NCBI GenBank assembly: GCA_024644435.1
Contig: JAHEKZ010000008.1
Location: 14,471 to 64,265 of the forward strand
Length of the DNA: 49,795 nucleotides
Direction of reading: 5' to 3'
Source: Actinomycetes bacterium
Lineage (GTDB): Bacteria > Actinomycetota > Actinomycetes > JAHEKZ01
Shown here: positions 41,574 through 49,795 of the stretch, in pieces
Layout: each line of letters begins with the position of its first letter
Numbering within the stretch: the stretch's first letter is position 1
Translations under genes and position numbers: made by a program
Notes under the pieces: generated by a model
What the model was told of the DNA's origin: nothing
Database searches by the model: none
The model's input: only the letters and a program-made list of their open reading frames with translations

Positions 41574-42251
41574 ATGAAGGGACGAATTCTGGTCGTCGAT
41601 GACGACTCGGCGCTGTCAGAGATGCTCGGAATCGTGCTGCGCGGAGAGGGTTTTGAGCCCTACCTCTGCGGCGAGGGCGACCAGGCCGTCGCTGCATTCC
41701 ATGACTTCAATCCAGACCTGGTGCTGCTCGACCTGATGCTTCCCGGCAAGGACGGCATCGAGATCTGCCGTGAGATCAGAGCCGAGTCCGGCGTCCCGAT
41801 CGTCATGCTGACCGCCAAGGGCGACACGATCGACGTGGTGCTGGGGCTCGAGAGTGGAGCCGACGACTATGTCGTCAAGCCGTTCAAGCCCAAGGAGCTG
41901 GTGGCGCGGGTTCGGGCGCGCATGAGGCGGACCGACGAGGGGCGTCCGGAGTCCCTCGAGATCGCTGACCTGGCGATCGACGTGCCTGGTCACACCGTCA
42001 AGCGAGGCGAAGAGCTCATCGCCCTCACGCCGCTCGAGTTCGACCTCCTGGTCGCCCTCGCGCGCAAGCCATGGCAGGTATTCACTCGCGAGACCCTGCT
42101 CGAGCAGGTGTGGGGCTATCGACACGCCGCCGACACCCGACTGGTCAACGTTCACGTCCAGCGGCTCCGGTCGAAGATCGAGATCGATCCCGAGAACCCG
42201 CAGATCGTCGTGACCGTGCGCGGTGTGGGCTACAAGGCCGGCCCCGCCTGA
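41574..42251 (+). CDS. mtrA: MtrA response regulator
   Basis: The 225-residue OmpR-type regulator has acidic pocket VVDDD, phospho-acceptor D53 (LLDLMLPGKDG), the KPFKPKEL segment and a winged-helix domain with LTPLEFDLLVALARKP and RLRSKIE ... GVGYK. It closely matches mycobacterial MtrA (228 residues), which controls septation, cell-wall hydrolase and replication-related genes. It is followed by its kinase mtrB and lpqB, the canonical actinobacterial order. ATG at 41574 is supported by the family start MK-x-RILVVDDD. The two peptidoglycan enzymes at 4-9.4 kb are plausible targets, which is inference. Confidence 0.96.
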   Translation: MKGRILVVDDDSALSEMLGIVLRGEGFEPYLCGEGDQAVAAFHDFNPDLVLLDLMLPGKDGIEICREIRAESGVPIVMLTAKGDTIDVVLGLESGADDYVVKPFKPKELVARVRARMRRTDEGRPESLEIADLAIDVPGHTVKRGEELIALTPLEFDLLVALARKPWQVFTRETLLEQVWGYRHAADTRLVNVHVQRLRSKIEIDPENPQIVVTVRGVGYKAGPA

Positions 42252-42269
42252 TGGCACCGGTCTGACACG

Positions 42270-43916
42270 GTGGTCCGCATCCCTTTACCTGGGCCCGCAC
42301 GCCGGGTTCGTGCCCGCTGGCGTTCGTCGCTCTACCTTCGCGTGGTCGCGACCACGCTGGCGCTGTCGATGCTCGTGGTTGTCGTGCTCGGACAGATCTT
42401 GATCGGGCGCATCACGTCGGGGCTGCTGGATGCCAAGCAGCGTTCGTCGCTGGTCGAGGCGCAGGCCGGACTCAACCAGGCCCAGGCGCTGATCACGGCA
42501 TCAGGTGAGGACAACTCCGAGAAGAACCAGAGCCTGGTGCAGCAGGTGGCCGTCGAGCTTGCACGCGGCGGACAGGGGACCCCTCGGCTCTACGACGTGC
42601 TCCTCCTGAGCTCGTCCACGTCGCTTCTTCAACGCGGATCGAGCACGGTGACGGAGGAGAGCGTCCCCGAAGACCTCCGGAACGCCGTGCAGAACGAGGG
42701 CATCCAGGCCTCGACCTTCACCGAGATCAGCTACAGCGATGGCCGGCCGCCGGTCCCCGGATTCGCCGTCGGAGCACCTTTGACGGTGCCGGGGATCGGT
42801 ACGGCCGAGCTGTATTACCTCTTTCCGCTCAGCCAAGAGCAGCAGACCCTCGACCTCGTCCGTCGCACGCTCCTTTTTGCCGGCCTGGTGCTTGTGCTGC
42901 TGCTGGGCTGGATCTCGTGGTTCGTGACCCGGCAAGTCGTCGACCCGGTGCGGTATGCAGCCGCGATCGCGGAGGAGTTCTCGGCAGGCAACCTGTCCGA
43001 GCGCATGAAGGTGCGCGGCGAGGACGACCTGGCTCGACTGGCCCGCTCGTTCAACGACATGGCCGCCAGCCTCGAGCTGAAGATCGGTCAGCTGGAGGAC
43101 CTGTCACGGGTGCAACGCCGGTTCGTCTCCGACGTGTCGCATGAGCTGAGGACGCCGCTCACAACGGTTCGGATGGCAGCCGACGTGCTGCACGAGTCAC
43201 GTGACCAGTTCGACGCGGCAACGGCTCGCTCGGCCGAGCTGCTGCAGAACCAGCTGGACAGGTTCGAGGCACTGCTGGCCGACCTGCTCGAGATCTCGCG
43301 TTTCGATGCCGGTGCCGCCACGCTGGATGCGGTGCAAGGGGATCTGGGTGAGGCGGTCTCGTCGGTGGTCGAGGCGCTGCGGCCCCTCGCCGAGCCGAGC
43401 GGCACGCAGGTGACGGTCCACCCCGCGGACGATCCCGCGACAGCGGAGTACGACCCGCGTCGGGTCGACCGCATCCTGCGCAACCTGTTGGCGAACGCCA
43501 TCGAGCACAGTGACGGAAACCCGATCGACATCGTCGTCGGGCTCTCCGACGAGGCGGTGGCGATCGTGGTGCGTGACCACGGCACCGGGCTGCGGCCGGG
43601 TGAGTCGTCGCTGGTGTTCAACCGCTTCTGGCGAGCCGATCCGTCGCGAGTGCGCTCGATCGGGGGAACGGGTCTGGGTCTGCCGATCGCCCTCGAGGAC
43701 GCCCGTCTGCACGGTGGATGGCTGCAGGCCTGGGGAGCCCCCGGTGACGGCGCGTGTTTCCGCCTGACGCTGCCACGTGCGCTCGGCACCGATATCACGA
43801 CGTCGCCGCTGCCGTTGGAGCCCCCCGATGCCAGCACCGGACGGCTCATGCCTCTCTCGGTCGGCGCGGTGGCCGCGTCACGAGGGTCGAGCAGTGAAGG
43901 AGCCGACGGTGAGTAG
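42270..43916 (+). CDS. mtrB: MtrB sensor histidine kinase
   Basis: The 548-residue protein has membrane helices at about 24-46 and 203-222 around a ~155-residue outside domain, a HAMP linker (about 222-275), HisKA with H291 (SHELRTP) and HATPase_c (LRNLLANAIEH, DHGTGL, GGTGLGLPIA). It phosphorylates MtrA. Mycobacterial MtrB (567 residues) localises to the septum with FtsI and Wag31. GTG at 42270 follows mtrA by 18 bases. The C-terminal ~45 residues after the ATPase are low-complexity. The stop overlaps lpqB by 8 bases. Confidence 0.95.
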   Translation: MVRIPLPGPARRVRARWRSSLYLRVVATTLALSMLVVVVLGQILIGRITSGLLDAKQRSSLVEAQAGLNQAQALITASGEDNSEKNQSLVQQVAVELARGGQGTPRLYDVLLLSSSTSLLQRGSSTVTEESVPEDLRNAVQNEGIQASTFTEISYSDGRPPVPGFAVGAPLTVPGIGTAELYYLFPLSQEQQTLDLVRRTLLFAGLVLVLLLGWISWFVTRQVVDPVRYAAAIAEEFSAGNLSERMKVRGEDDLARLARSFNDMAASLELKIGQLEDLSRVQRRFVSDVSHELRTPLTTVRMAADVLHESRDQFDAATARSAELLQNQLDRFEALLADLLEISRFDAGAATLDAVQGDLGEAVSSVVEALRPLAEPSGTQVTVHPADDPATAEYDPRRVDRILRNLLANAIEHSDGNPIDIVVGLSDEAVAIVVRDHGTGLRPGESSLVFNRFWRADPSRVRSIGGTGLGLPIALEDARLHGGWLQAWGAPGDGACFRLTLPRALGTDITTSPLPLEPPDASTGRLMPLSVGAVAASRGSSSEGADGE

Positions 43917-45624
43917 GCGGCTGCTGGTGGCACTCGTGATCGGTTCCCTGGCCCTTGCGGCCTGCTCGGAGATCCCCACCAGCGGTCCGGTCGTCCGGGG
44001 CGATGAGGTGCGTGCGGCCCTCGACGAGCCAGCGGTTCGTGTGCTTCCGCGTGACCCGGTGGTGGGCCAGTCACCGGAGGAGGTCGTCGCCGGGTTCCTC
44101 GACGCGTCGGCCAGTTTCGAGAACGACCACGAGGTCGCCCGTCGTTTCCTTTCGCCGGGCGCAGCCGAGGGGTGGAACGCCGAGGCAGGGGTGACCGTCA
44201 TCGACGACAACCCCGCCTATCGGCTGCGGCGGGTGCGAGGGGGTGTGCAGCTGATCGCCCAGCAGGTGGCGCGAATCGGAGCCGATGGTGCGTACCTTCC
44301 GCGCGGCGAGCTGGCTATCGAGCGGACGTTCGAGCTGGACCGCGTCGGCGACTCATGGCGGATTACCGATCTGCCGCAAGGATTGATCCTTGACCGGATC
44401 GAGACGTCGTTGGCATTCCGGGCCTTCGAGATCTTCTTCATGAATCCCCAGCAGACCCTTCTGGTTCCCGACCCGGTCTACCTCCCGCTCGACCAGACCG
44501 GAAGCGCGACCAGCATCGTGAAGTCGTTGCTGGACGGGCCAACGCGCTGGCTCAGTCCGGCGGTGGAGTCGTTGGTCCCGGCGGGCACCACGTTGGTGGT
44601 CGACTCGGTGCCGGTCGACAACGGCGTGGCCCGGGTCGACCTGTCTGCGGAGTTCCTCGACTCCGATGTCGGTGAGCGGGAGCAGGCCGCAGCTCAGATC
44701 ACGATGACGCTGCTGGGGCTGACATCGACGGTCACCGGCGTCGCCATCAGCGTCGAGGGGTCACCACTACAGCTTCCCGACGCCCCCACGGTCATGACCC
44801 GAGACACCTGGGAGACGTACGACTCCGACGCCCTCGCACCGGCACTGGGTGGGCTCTTCGTCCGCGGAGGGGTGGTGCGACGCCTGACCGATGACGGCAG
44901 TGTCCCGGTTCAGGGGCTGTTGGGCACCGGGCAGCTCTCGGTCGACGAGCCGTCGCAGTCGTGGGACGGCGGCACCGTGACCGCACTCGATGACAACAAG
45001 CGGACCCTCCTGGTCACGCGCCCCTTCGTCTCGGCCCGACTGCGAACACGGGTGACGGGCGACCGGCTGCTACCGGCGTCAATTGACGCGCAGGACCGGA
45101 TCTGGGCAGTGGACGTCGGGCGCCCTACGCCGCGCATCCGGGTGCTCGACAACGAGGGTGCATGGAAGCCGGTATCAGTGCGAGGGCTTCGAGGCCGTCT
45201 GGCGACCTTCCGGGTCTCCGTCGACGGCACCCGCGTTGCGGTCGTGACCGAGCCACCACGAGGGTCCCGACGGGGAGGGGAGCTGCTCTTCGGTCGAGTG
45301 GTCAACCGCGCTGACGGGCTTCAGGTCGAGGCCTTCCGTCGGGTGGAACGAACCCTGGTCGAGGTGCGCGACGCATCGTGGGTCGATGCCAGCTCACTCG
45401 TCGTCATCGGCGGGACGGTGGGGTCGGTGCTAGAGCCCACCCTGGTCAATGTCAACCGGAGCGTGACATCGCTGTCCGGGGCACCGGCGGTCGGCATCAG
45501 AAGCGTGACTGCCGCGCCCGGTCTGCCCCTGCTCGCAGACACTCCGAGCGACGGGGTGTGGGCCGAGTCCGGAACGGCGTGGGTCTTCCTGGTCGCTGGT
45601 CGTGACCCGGCGTACCCAGGCTGA
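43909..45624 (+). CDS. lpqB: LpqB lipoprotein, MtrAB accessory
   Basis: The 571-residue product has a lipobox LAAC with lipidated C19, then the SGP start, a GerMN-like region (about 225-330) and a beta-propeller-like C-terminal half. In mycobacteria LpqB binds the outside part of MtrB and tunes signalling. GTG at 43909 follows AAGGAG by six bases and is preferred over GTG at 43894, which lacks such a site; it overlaps the mtrB stop by 8 bases. Confidence 0.94.
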   Translation: MSRRLLVALVIGSLALAACSEIPTSGPVVRGDEVRAALDEPAVRVLPRDPVVGQSPEEVVAGFLDASASFENDHEVARRFLSPGAAEGWNAEAGVTVIDDNPAYRLRRVRGGVQLIAQQVARIGADGAYLPRGELAIERTFELDRVGDSWRITDLPQGLILDRIETSLAFRAFEIFFMNPQQTLLVPDPVYLPLDQTGSATSIVKSLLDGPTRWLSPAVESLVPAGTTLVVDSVPVDNGVARVDLSAEFLDSDVGEREQAAAQITMTLLGLTSTVTGVAISVEGSPLQLPDAPTVMTRDTWETYDSDALAPALGGLFVRGGVVRRLTDDGSVPVQGLLGTGQLSVDEPSQSWDGGTVTALDDNKRTLLVTRPFVSARLRTRVTGDRLLPASIDAQDRIWAVDVGRPTPRIRVLDNEGAWKPVSVRGLRGRLATFRVSVDGTRVAVVTEPPRGSRRGGELLFGRVVNRADGLQVEAFRRVERTLVEVRDASWVDASSLVVIGGTVGSVLEPTLVNVNRSVTSLSGAPAVGIRSVTAAPGLPLLADTPSDGVWAESGTAWVFLVAGRDPAYPG

Positions 45625-45652
45625 GTCGGTCGACCCTTTTCCACAGCTGGCT

Positions 45653-45675
45653 GCTCCCTGCCCGTCGCGGGGAGC
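45653..45675 (+). promoter_or_regulatory. Hairpin covering the comF ribosome-binding site
   Basis: GCTCCC (45653-45658) pairs perfectly with GGGAGC (45670-45675), which contains the Shine-Dalgarno of comF (ATG at 45679). When folded it would hide the site; a terminator for lpqB is the alternative. Confidence 0.35.
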
Positions 45676-45678
45676 GGT

Positions 45679-46365
45679 ATGAAACATCGTGGGGTGGTGC
45701 AGCTCGCGAACTCGCTCTGGGATCTGGCGGTCGGTCGACGGTGCCTCACGTGCGACCGGGTGGGACCGCCGTGGTGCGATCGCTGTCTTCGGTCGGTGGT
45801 CGACATCCACACACGCCAGACTCCCGGTGGAGCCCGTGTCGTGGCGGCAGCGCGCTACTCCGGGTCGGTGCGGACAGCGGTCGTCGCGTACAAGGAGCAC
45901 GGTCATCTGGCGCTGGCGGTCCCTCTGGGGCGGCTGCTCGCCGGAGCGTTGGCCCCGGGGAGACCGTCCGCCTTCGGTGCACGCACGGCGATCGTGCCCA
46001 TTCCCTCCACGCGAGCAGCGACGAGGATGCGTGGCAACGACCACGCTTGCCGGCTCGCTCGCCAGGCCGGGGCCTTGTCAGGAGTGTCGGCAGTGAAGGC
46101 TCTTCGATGGGCCAGCCCGATCAGTGACCAGGCAGGGCTCTCGGCCTCGGAGCGGAGGCTCAACGTCGCCGGTGCCATGGTGGCGAAGCCGCCGAGGGCG
46201 ACGAGCTCGGTCGCGCTGGTCGTCGACGACATCATGACCACCGGTGCCACTCTCGACGAGGGCACTCGTGCCCTCACCTCGGCCGGGTGGGTGGTCGCGA
46301 GCGTCAGTGTCGTGGCCGGCGTCGATGACCGAAGGGCCCTCGCCCCACGCGACCCCCTCCGATAG
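45679..46365 (+). CDS. comF: ComF family phosphoribosyltransferase-like protein
   Basis: The 228-residue protein begins with a zinc site of two CX2C pairs (C22/C25, C33/C36) and ends in a phosphoribosyltransferase fold with the PRPP loop VVDDIMTTGAT (181-191). ComF-family members are needed for DNA uptake in competent bacteria; in actinobacteria the role is unclear. M. tuberculosis has its counterpart (Rv3242c) in the same place between lpqB and hpf. ATG at 45679 follows GGGGAG. The stop lies in the loop of a terminator-like hairpin. Confidence 0.9.
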   Translation: MKHRGVVQLANSLWDLAVGRRCLTCDRVGPPWCDRCLRSVVDIHTRQTPGGARVVAAARYSGSVRTAVVAYKEHGHLALAVPLGRLLAGALAPGRPSAFGARTAIVPIPSTRAATRMRGNDHACRLARQAGALSGVSAVKALRWASPISDQAGLSASERRLNVAGAMVAKPPRATSSVALVVDDIMTTGATLDEGTRALTSAGWVVASVSVVAGVDDRRALAPRDPLR

Positions 46366-46374
46366 CGTGAGGGG
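46354..46374 (+). terminator. Hairpin at the comF stop
   Basis: CCCCTC (46354-46359) pairs perfectly with GAGGGG (46369-46374) around a 9-base loop that holds the TAG of comF. No T-tract follows. Confidence 0.4.
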
Positions 46375-46454
46375 AAGAACCGAGGTGCTCTGCACCGACG
46401 TCACTCTGGTCTAGGGATGGGTTCAGAGAGCCCACCCACGTGAAGGGGCGGAAC

Positions 46455-47084
46455 ATGGAGATCGTCGTTCGGGGACGCCACATCGAGGTCTCGGACCGAT
46501 TCCGCGAGCACGTTGCGCAGAAGCTGTCGAAGATCGAGCGGTATGACGGCAAGTGTCACCGTGTCGATGTTGAGGTGTCGCAGGAGTCGAACCCACGGTT
46601 GGCCGACCAGGCCCTACGGGTCGAGATCACCTGTCACGGCAAGGGACCGGTGATCAGGGCCGAGGCGGCTGCCGATGAGAAGTATGCGGCGCTCGACATT
46701 GCCTACGGGCGACTGGTCGAACGTCTGCGCCGCGCTGCTGACCGGCGACACGACCATCACCGGAGCCAGGGCCGCGCGTTCGCTGAGCGGATGCATGCGG
46801 AGGCGGTCACCGAGGTGCCGGCGCCGGCCGATGGCAGTGACGGTGACCACGACGCTGTTCTTGGGCCCCTCGTCGTCCGCGAGAAGACCCACCGCGCACC
46901 CGAGATGACCCTCGACCAAGCGCTCTACGAGATGGAACTGGTCGGGCACGACTTCTTCCTCTTCCAGGACGCGGGGTCCGGAACCCCGAGCGTCGTGTAC
47001 CGGCGCAAGGGGTACGACTACGGCGTCCTTCACCTCGAGATCGATGACGCGGCGGTCATCGGCGCGGGGGCGACTGCCTCGTAG
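46455..47084 (+). CDS. hpf: Long-form ribosome hibernation promoting factor
   Basis: The 209-residue protein has an N-terminal RaiA/HPF domain (1-100; start MEIVVRGRHIEVSDRF), a charged linker, and the C-terminal domain that makes ribosome dimers (about 148-200; APEMTLDQALYEMELVGHDFFLF). It shuts down ribosomes in stationary phase or hypoxia. ATG at 46455 with GAAGGGG six bases upstream is chosen over GTG at 46440. Place after comF matches M. tuberculosis Rv3241c. secA, next in mycobacteria, is not here; a NarL-type regulator follows instead after 149 bases. Confidence 0.94.
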   Translation: MEIVVRGRHIEVSDRFREHVAQKLSKIERYDGKCHRVDVEVSQESNPRLADQALRVEITCHGKGPVIRAEAAADEKYAALDIAYGRLVERLRRAADRRHDHHRSQGRAFAERMHAEAVTEVPAPADGSDGDHDAVLGPLVVREKTHRAPEMTLDQALYEMELVGHDFFLFQDAGSGTPSVVYRRKGYDYGVLHLEIDDAAVIGAGATAS

Positions 47085-47221
47085 TTCTGACTCCCAGGGC
47101 GGCATTAGGCCCGCCTCGAGTGCGACGGGCGGCGGATGCGCTAGCCCAGGCCGGTACATGTCCTGGTTCCAATGGGTGGTGGACTAGGCCGAATGGGTGA
47201 CCCGAACGGGGCATTCCGTGC

Positions 47222-47227
47222 CATCAT
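47222..47227 (+). promoter_or_regulatory. Weak -10-like CATCAT, leaderless start of NarL-type regulator
   Basis: CATCAT keeps the A2/T6 of TANNNT and lies exactly 6 bases before the GTG at 47234. Confidence 0.35.
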
Positions 47228-47233
47228 GGCCGG

Positions 47234-47944
47234 GTGACCGCGGACATCACGGGGGAGACCCCGCGCCCTGCTCGAGGCAGCGACCCCATTCGGGTCCTTG
47301 TCGTCGATGACCATGCGCTCTTTCGCCGAGGGCTTGAGATGGTTCTCGCGCAGGAGTCAGACATCGAGGTGATCGGGGAGGCAGGCGACGCCGTCGCCGC
47401 CGTCGACCGCGCGTCCGAGCTGCTGCCTGACGTCGTCCTGCTCGATGTCCGCATGCCCAAGGGTTCAGGCATCGAGGCGTGTGTGGCGATCAAGGAGGTC
47501 GTCCCCAGCGCCCGCATCATCATGCTGACCATCAGCGACGAAGAGGCCGACCTCTACGAGGCGATCAAGGCTGGGGCCACTGGCTACCTGCTGAAGGAGA
47601 TCTCGATCGACGAGGTCGCCAGTGCGGTTCGCGCGGTGTACGACGGGCAGTCGCTGATCAGCCCTGCCATGGCCAGCAAGCTGCTCACGGAGTTCGCGTT
47701 GATGGCCAAGCGGTCGAACGAACGCAGCCAGCAGGTGCCGACGCCTCGGCTGACCGAGCGTGAGCTCGAGGTCCTCAAACTGGTCGCGCGCGGGCTCAAC
47801 AACCGCGACATCGCCAAAGAGCTCTTTATCTCCGAGAACACCGTCAAGAACCACATCCGCAACATCCTGGAGAAGCTCCAGCTGCACTCGCGCATGGAAG
47901 CCGTTGTCTATGCGGTGCGCGAGAAGCTGCTCGAGATCACCTGA
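47234..47944 (+). CDS. NarL/FixJ-family response regulator, orphan
   Basis: The 236-residue protein has a receiver domain (acidic VVDDH, phospho-acceptor D71 in LLDVRMP, the switch LTISDEE and LLKE lysine) and a LuxR-type helix-turn-helix at about 173-230 (LTERELEVLKLVARGLNNRDIA, SENTVKNHI). No kinase gene is adjacent, so it is an orphan in this window. The LuxR-type winged DNA-binding part fits binding as a dimer. Actinomycetes often carry such a regulator after hpf. Its signal is unknown. Confidence 0.92.
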   Translation: MTADITGETPRPARGSDPIRVLVVDDHALFRRGLEMVLAQESDIEVIGEAGDAVAAVDRASELLPDVVLLDVRMPKGSGIEACVAIKEVVPSARIIMLTISDEEADLYEAIKAGATGYLLKEISIDEVASAVRAVYDGQSLISPAMASKLLTEFALMAKRSNERSQQVPTPRLTERELEVLKLVARGLNNRDIAKELFISENTVKNHIRNILEKLQLHSRMEAVVYAVREKLLEIT

Positions 47945-47998
47945 GGTCTAGATCACCTGACGAAGGCCAGGCTCGTGGGGTCTGTCGCCGGGCGCCAC

Positions 47999-48004
47999 TA
48001 CGCT
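47999..48004 (+). promoter_or_regulatory. -10 element TACGCT, leaderless start of YcaQ-type glycosylase
   Basis: TACGCT is followed by 7 bases and ATG at 48012, the third gene in the window with this exact hexamer. Confidence 0.55.
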
Positions 48005-48011
48005 CGCGGCC

Positions 48012-49244
48012 ATGCCGCGCCCCCGGGAGTCATTCACGAACGCCCAGGCGCGCCGCGTTGCGCTTGCGGCCCAAGGTTTCACCGACTCCTTACCGCGCGG
48101 CACCCCGGATCGTCGCACCTTGCGACGTGTTCTCGGGCGCACGGGGCTCTTCCAGATCGACTCGGTCAACGTGCTCGCGCGTGCGCACTATCTGCCGATG
48201 TTCAGTCGGATCGGTCCCTACCCGACCTCGCTCCTCGAGAAGGCGGCCTACCGTTCACCACGCATGCTCTTCGAGTACTGGGGACACGAAGCCAGCTTGC
48301 TGCCCGTCGCGCTGCAGCCTCTGCTCCGGTGGCGCATGGATGATGCCGAGAAGCACGCCTGGGGAGGCATGAGAGCGGTTGCGGCTGAACGGCCCAAGCT
48401 GCTTCCCGGGCTGCTGGCCGACATTGCGGCCGATGGCCCGCTCACGGCGGCCGAGCTCGCCGCTCGACACGATCGGGACCAACCCCGACGCACCGGTCCG
48501 TGGTGGGACTGGTCCGACGTCAAGAAGGCCCTGGAGTTCCTCTTCTGGGCCGGCGAGATCACCACTGCCGAGCGTCGTGGTTTCGAGCGTGCCTACGACG
48601 TTCCTGACCGGGTGCTGCCGGGCGAGGTCCTGGCGGCCGCCACCCCGGATCGCGCGGACGCACAGCGCGAGCTGCTCCGTCGATCCATTCGGTCGCTGGG
48701 CATCGCGACAGCCCGCGATCTGCGCGACTACTACCGGCTACCTGCGGCTGACTGCAGGGCGCGAATTCCTGAGCTGGTCGAGGCGGGCGATCTGCTGCCG
48801 GTCACGGTCGAGGGATGGAACAACCAGGCCTTCGTAGATCCCGGTGCCGCCTATCCGCGCCGCATCTCGCGGGCCGCCCTGCTGTCGCCCTTCGACCCGG
48901 TGGTCTGGGAGCGTGACCGTACCGAGCGGCTCTTCGGCTTCCGGTACCGGATCGAGATCTACGTCCCTGCGCCCAAGCGAGTGCACGGCTACTACGTCCT
49001 GCCGTTCCTCCTGAACGAGGCATTGGTGGCGCGGGTTGACCTCAAAGCCGATCGGCAGGGGGGTGTCCTGCTGGTCCAGAGTGCCTGGCGTGAGCCCGAT
49101 GCTCCCGCAGAGACCGCCGAGCGCCTGGCTGATGAGCTCGGTCGCATGGCGCAGTGGCTGGGGCTCGACGGCGTGATTGTGCGTCCTGCCGGTGATCTCG
49201 CCTTCGACCTCGGAGAGGCCATCACTGCACCGGTGGGTCAGTAG
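48012..49244 (+). CDS. YcaQ/AlkZ-like winged-helix DNA glycosylase (HTH_42)
   Basis: The 410-residue protein has the HTH_42 (AlkZ-like) fold with a catalytic-type motif Q48-x-D50 (LFQIDSVNVLARAHY). AlkZ enzymes that unhook azinomycin crosslinks carry QxQ, while the E. coli YcaQ branch carries QxD and removes interstrand crosslinks and N7-alkylguanines. The rest includes tandem winged-helix segments (WWDWSDVKKALEFLFWAGEI) and a C-terminal beta region (LLSPFDPVVWERDR, KRVHGYYVLPFL) typical of the family. Together with the AlkA-like enzyme at 10.4 kb it is the second DNA glycosylase here. Convergent with the acetyltransferase, overlapping its end by 23 bases. Confidence 0.9.
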   Translation: MPRPRESFTNAQARRVALAAQGFTDSLPRGTPDRRTLRRVLGRTGLFQIDSVNVLARAHYLPMFSRIGPYPTSLLEKAAYRSPRMLFEYWGHEASLLPVALQPLLRWRMDDAEKHAWGGMRAVAAERPKLLPGLLADIAADGPLTAAELAARHDRDQPRRTGPWWDWSDVKKALEFLFWAGEITTAERRGFERAYDVPDRVLPGEVLAAATPDRADAQRELLRRSIRSLGIATARDLRDYYRLPAADCRARIPELVEAGDLLPVTVEGWNNQAFVDPGAAYPRRISRAALLSPFDPVVWERDRTERLFGFRYRIEIYVPAPKRVHGYYVLPFLLNEALVARVDLKADRQGGVLLVQSAWREPDAPAETAERLADELGRMAQWLGLDGVIVRPAGDLAFDLGEAITAPVGQ

Positions 49245-49788
49245 CCAGACGAGCGTGCATGTGTAGGTCTCGGCGTACCCCGTCGCGCACGAAGACGCTT
49301 CGGACCGTCCCCTCTGCGAGGTATCCGCATCGTTCAGCCAACATGCACGATCGCATGTTCGGCGGTTCGTGACGGATCATTAGACGCGCTAGGCCGAGTG
49401 ACCCGAAGGCGTGGTACTCGACAGCCCCCACGGCGGCCGAAGCGATGCCGCGTCCGCGGTTCGCCGGGAGCAGCCAGTAGCCAACTTCTGCGATCCCCGC
49501 TGTTGTGTCGATGTCGGCGAGGCTCACTCGGCCCATGACCTCGTCCTTCCGCGTGATGGCCCAGTCGAGCCGGTCGGATGCGGTGCGACCCTCGATCCAC
49601 TGTGCTGCCCGCATCGGGGTCGTGCCCGAGCCGACGGTGGAGTATTGGGAGATATCCGGATCGTGGGCAGCCCGCAGCACCGCATCGATATCGAGAGTGG
49701 TGTTGCGCCACCCGCGCAGCACAAAACCCTCACCTTCCAACTCAGTCAAGCTCAACTGTGGGACCTGCAGGATGGGAAGGGACGGCAT
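49222..49788 (-). CDS. GNAT family N-acetyltransferase, RimJ/RimL type
   Basis: The 188-residue product shows the GNAT acetyl-CoA loop N110-RGRGIA, the preceding GYWLLP strand and the MLAERCGY motif of RimJ/RimL relatives, which acetylate N-termini of ribosomal proteins or small molecules. Substrate unknown. ATG at 49788 is 7 bases from the window edge, so neither promoter nor ribosome-binding site can be judged and a start further upstream is possible. Its 3' end overlaps that of the glycosylase gene by 23 bases. Confidence 0.85.
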   Translation of the reverse strand: MPSLPILQVPQLSLTELEGEGFVLRGWRNTTLDIDAVLRAAHDPDISQYSTVGSGTTPMRAAQWIEGRTASDRLDWAITRKDEVMGRVSLADIDTTAGIAEVGYWLLPANRGRGIASAAVGAVEYHAFGSLGLARLMIRHEPPNMRSCMLAERCGYLAEGTVRSVFVRDGVRRDLHMHARLATDPPVQ

Positions 49789-49795
49789 GAAAGGA

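Overview
The window is a compact, visibly G+C-rich chromosomal segment from an actinomycete. The gene set is actinobacterial: the fbiA, fbiB and two-domain fbiC genes for cofactor F420, a WhiB2-like iron-sulfur regulator, the mtrA-mtrB-lpqB system, a long hibernation factor, an LCP cell-wall ligase, and small families such as DUF3499, DUF5719, DUF5941 and TIGR03089. Gene content and order suggest the Propionibacteriales/Nocardioidaceae side of the phylum, but the genus cannot be fixed from sequence reading. I call 43 protein genes, no RNA genes, no mobile element and no CRISPR array. No stretch without a gene exceeds about 180 bases.

Left third (1-13 kb): a membrane phospholipid-synthase-like enzyme cut by the window edge, a cell-wall LCP ligase with a TIGR03089 protein, then two large secreted cell-wall enzymes in tandem (a zinc amidase and a SpoIID/LytB protein) that share a C-terminal tandem repeat. 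A GDP-mannose pyrophosphorylase-type nucleotidyltransferase, an AlkA-like DNA glycosylase and a DUF222/HNH protein follow.

F420 and regulator region (12.8-27.5 kb): fbiA-fbiB form a minus-strand operon, divergent from a methyltransferase. Next come a histidine kinase/response regulator pair, a small secreted protein with a repeat-extended signal peptide, and fbiC. A WhiB2-like gene, preceded by a perfect 16-bp palindrome, leads into a large membrane glycosyltransferase overlapping a DUF5719 gene. A zincin-like protein without its usual metal ligands lies convergent to that pair, and DUF3499 and zinc-ribbon genes follow.

Metabolic run (27.6-34.4 kb): phosphomannomutase, Trm112, sugar isomerase and cation diffusion facilitator genes overlap end to end. 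Together with the nucleotidyltransferase at 9.4 kb they can supply GDP-mannose for envelope glycans. S-adenosylhomocysteinase, an F420-reductase-like Rossmann protein and a CPBP membrane protease follow.

MoxR block (34.4-41.4 kb): RDD, SpoIIM, DUF58, MoxR ATPase, DUF4350, DUF4129 and a multi-pass membrane protein, mostly in one overlapping minus-strand operon. It stands head to head with mtrA-mtrB-lpqB, followed by comF, hpf, an orphan NarL-type regulator, a YcaQ-type DNA glycosylase and an acetyltransferase. Many starts in the window lie 6-9 bases after a TANNNT hexamer and lack a Shine-Dalgarno sequence, which indicates frequent leaderless transcription.
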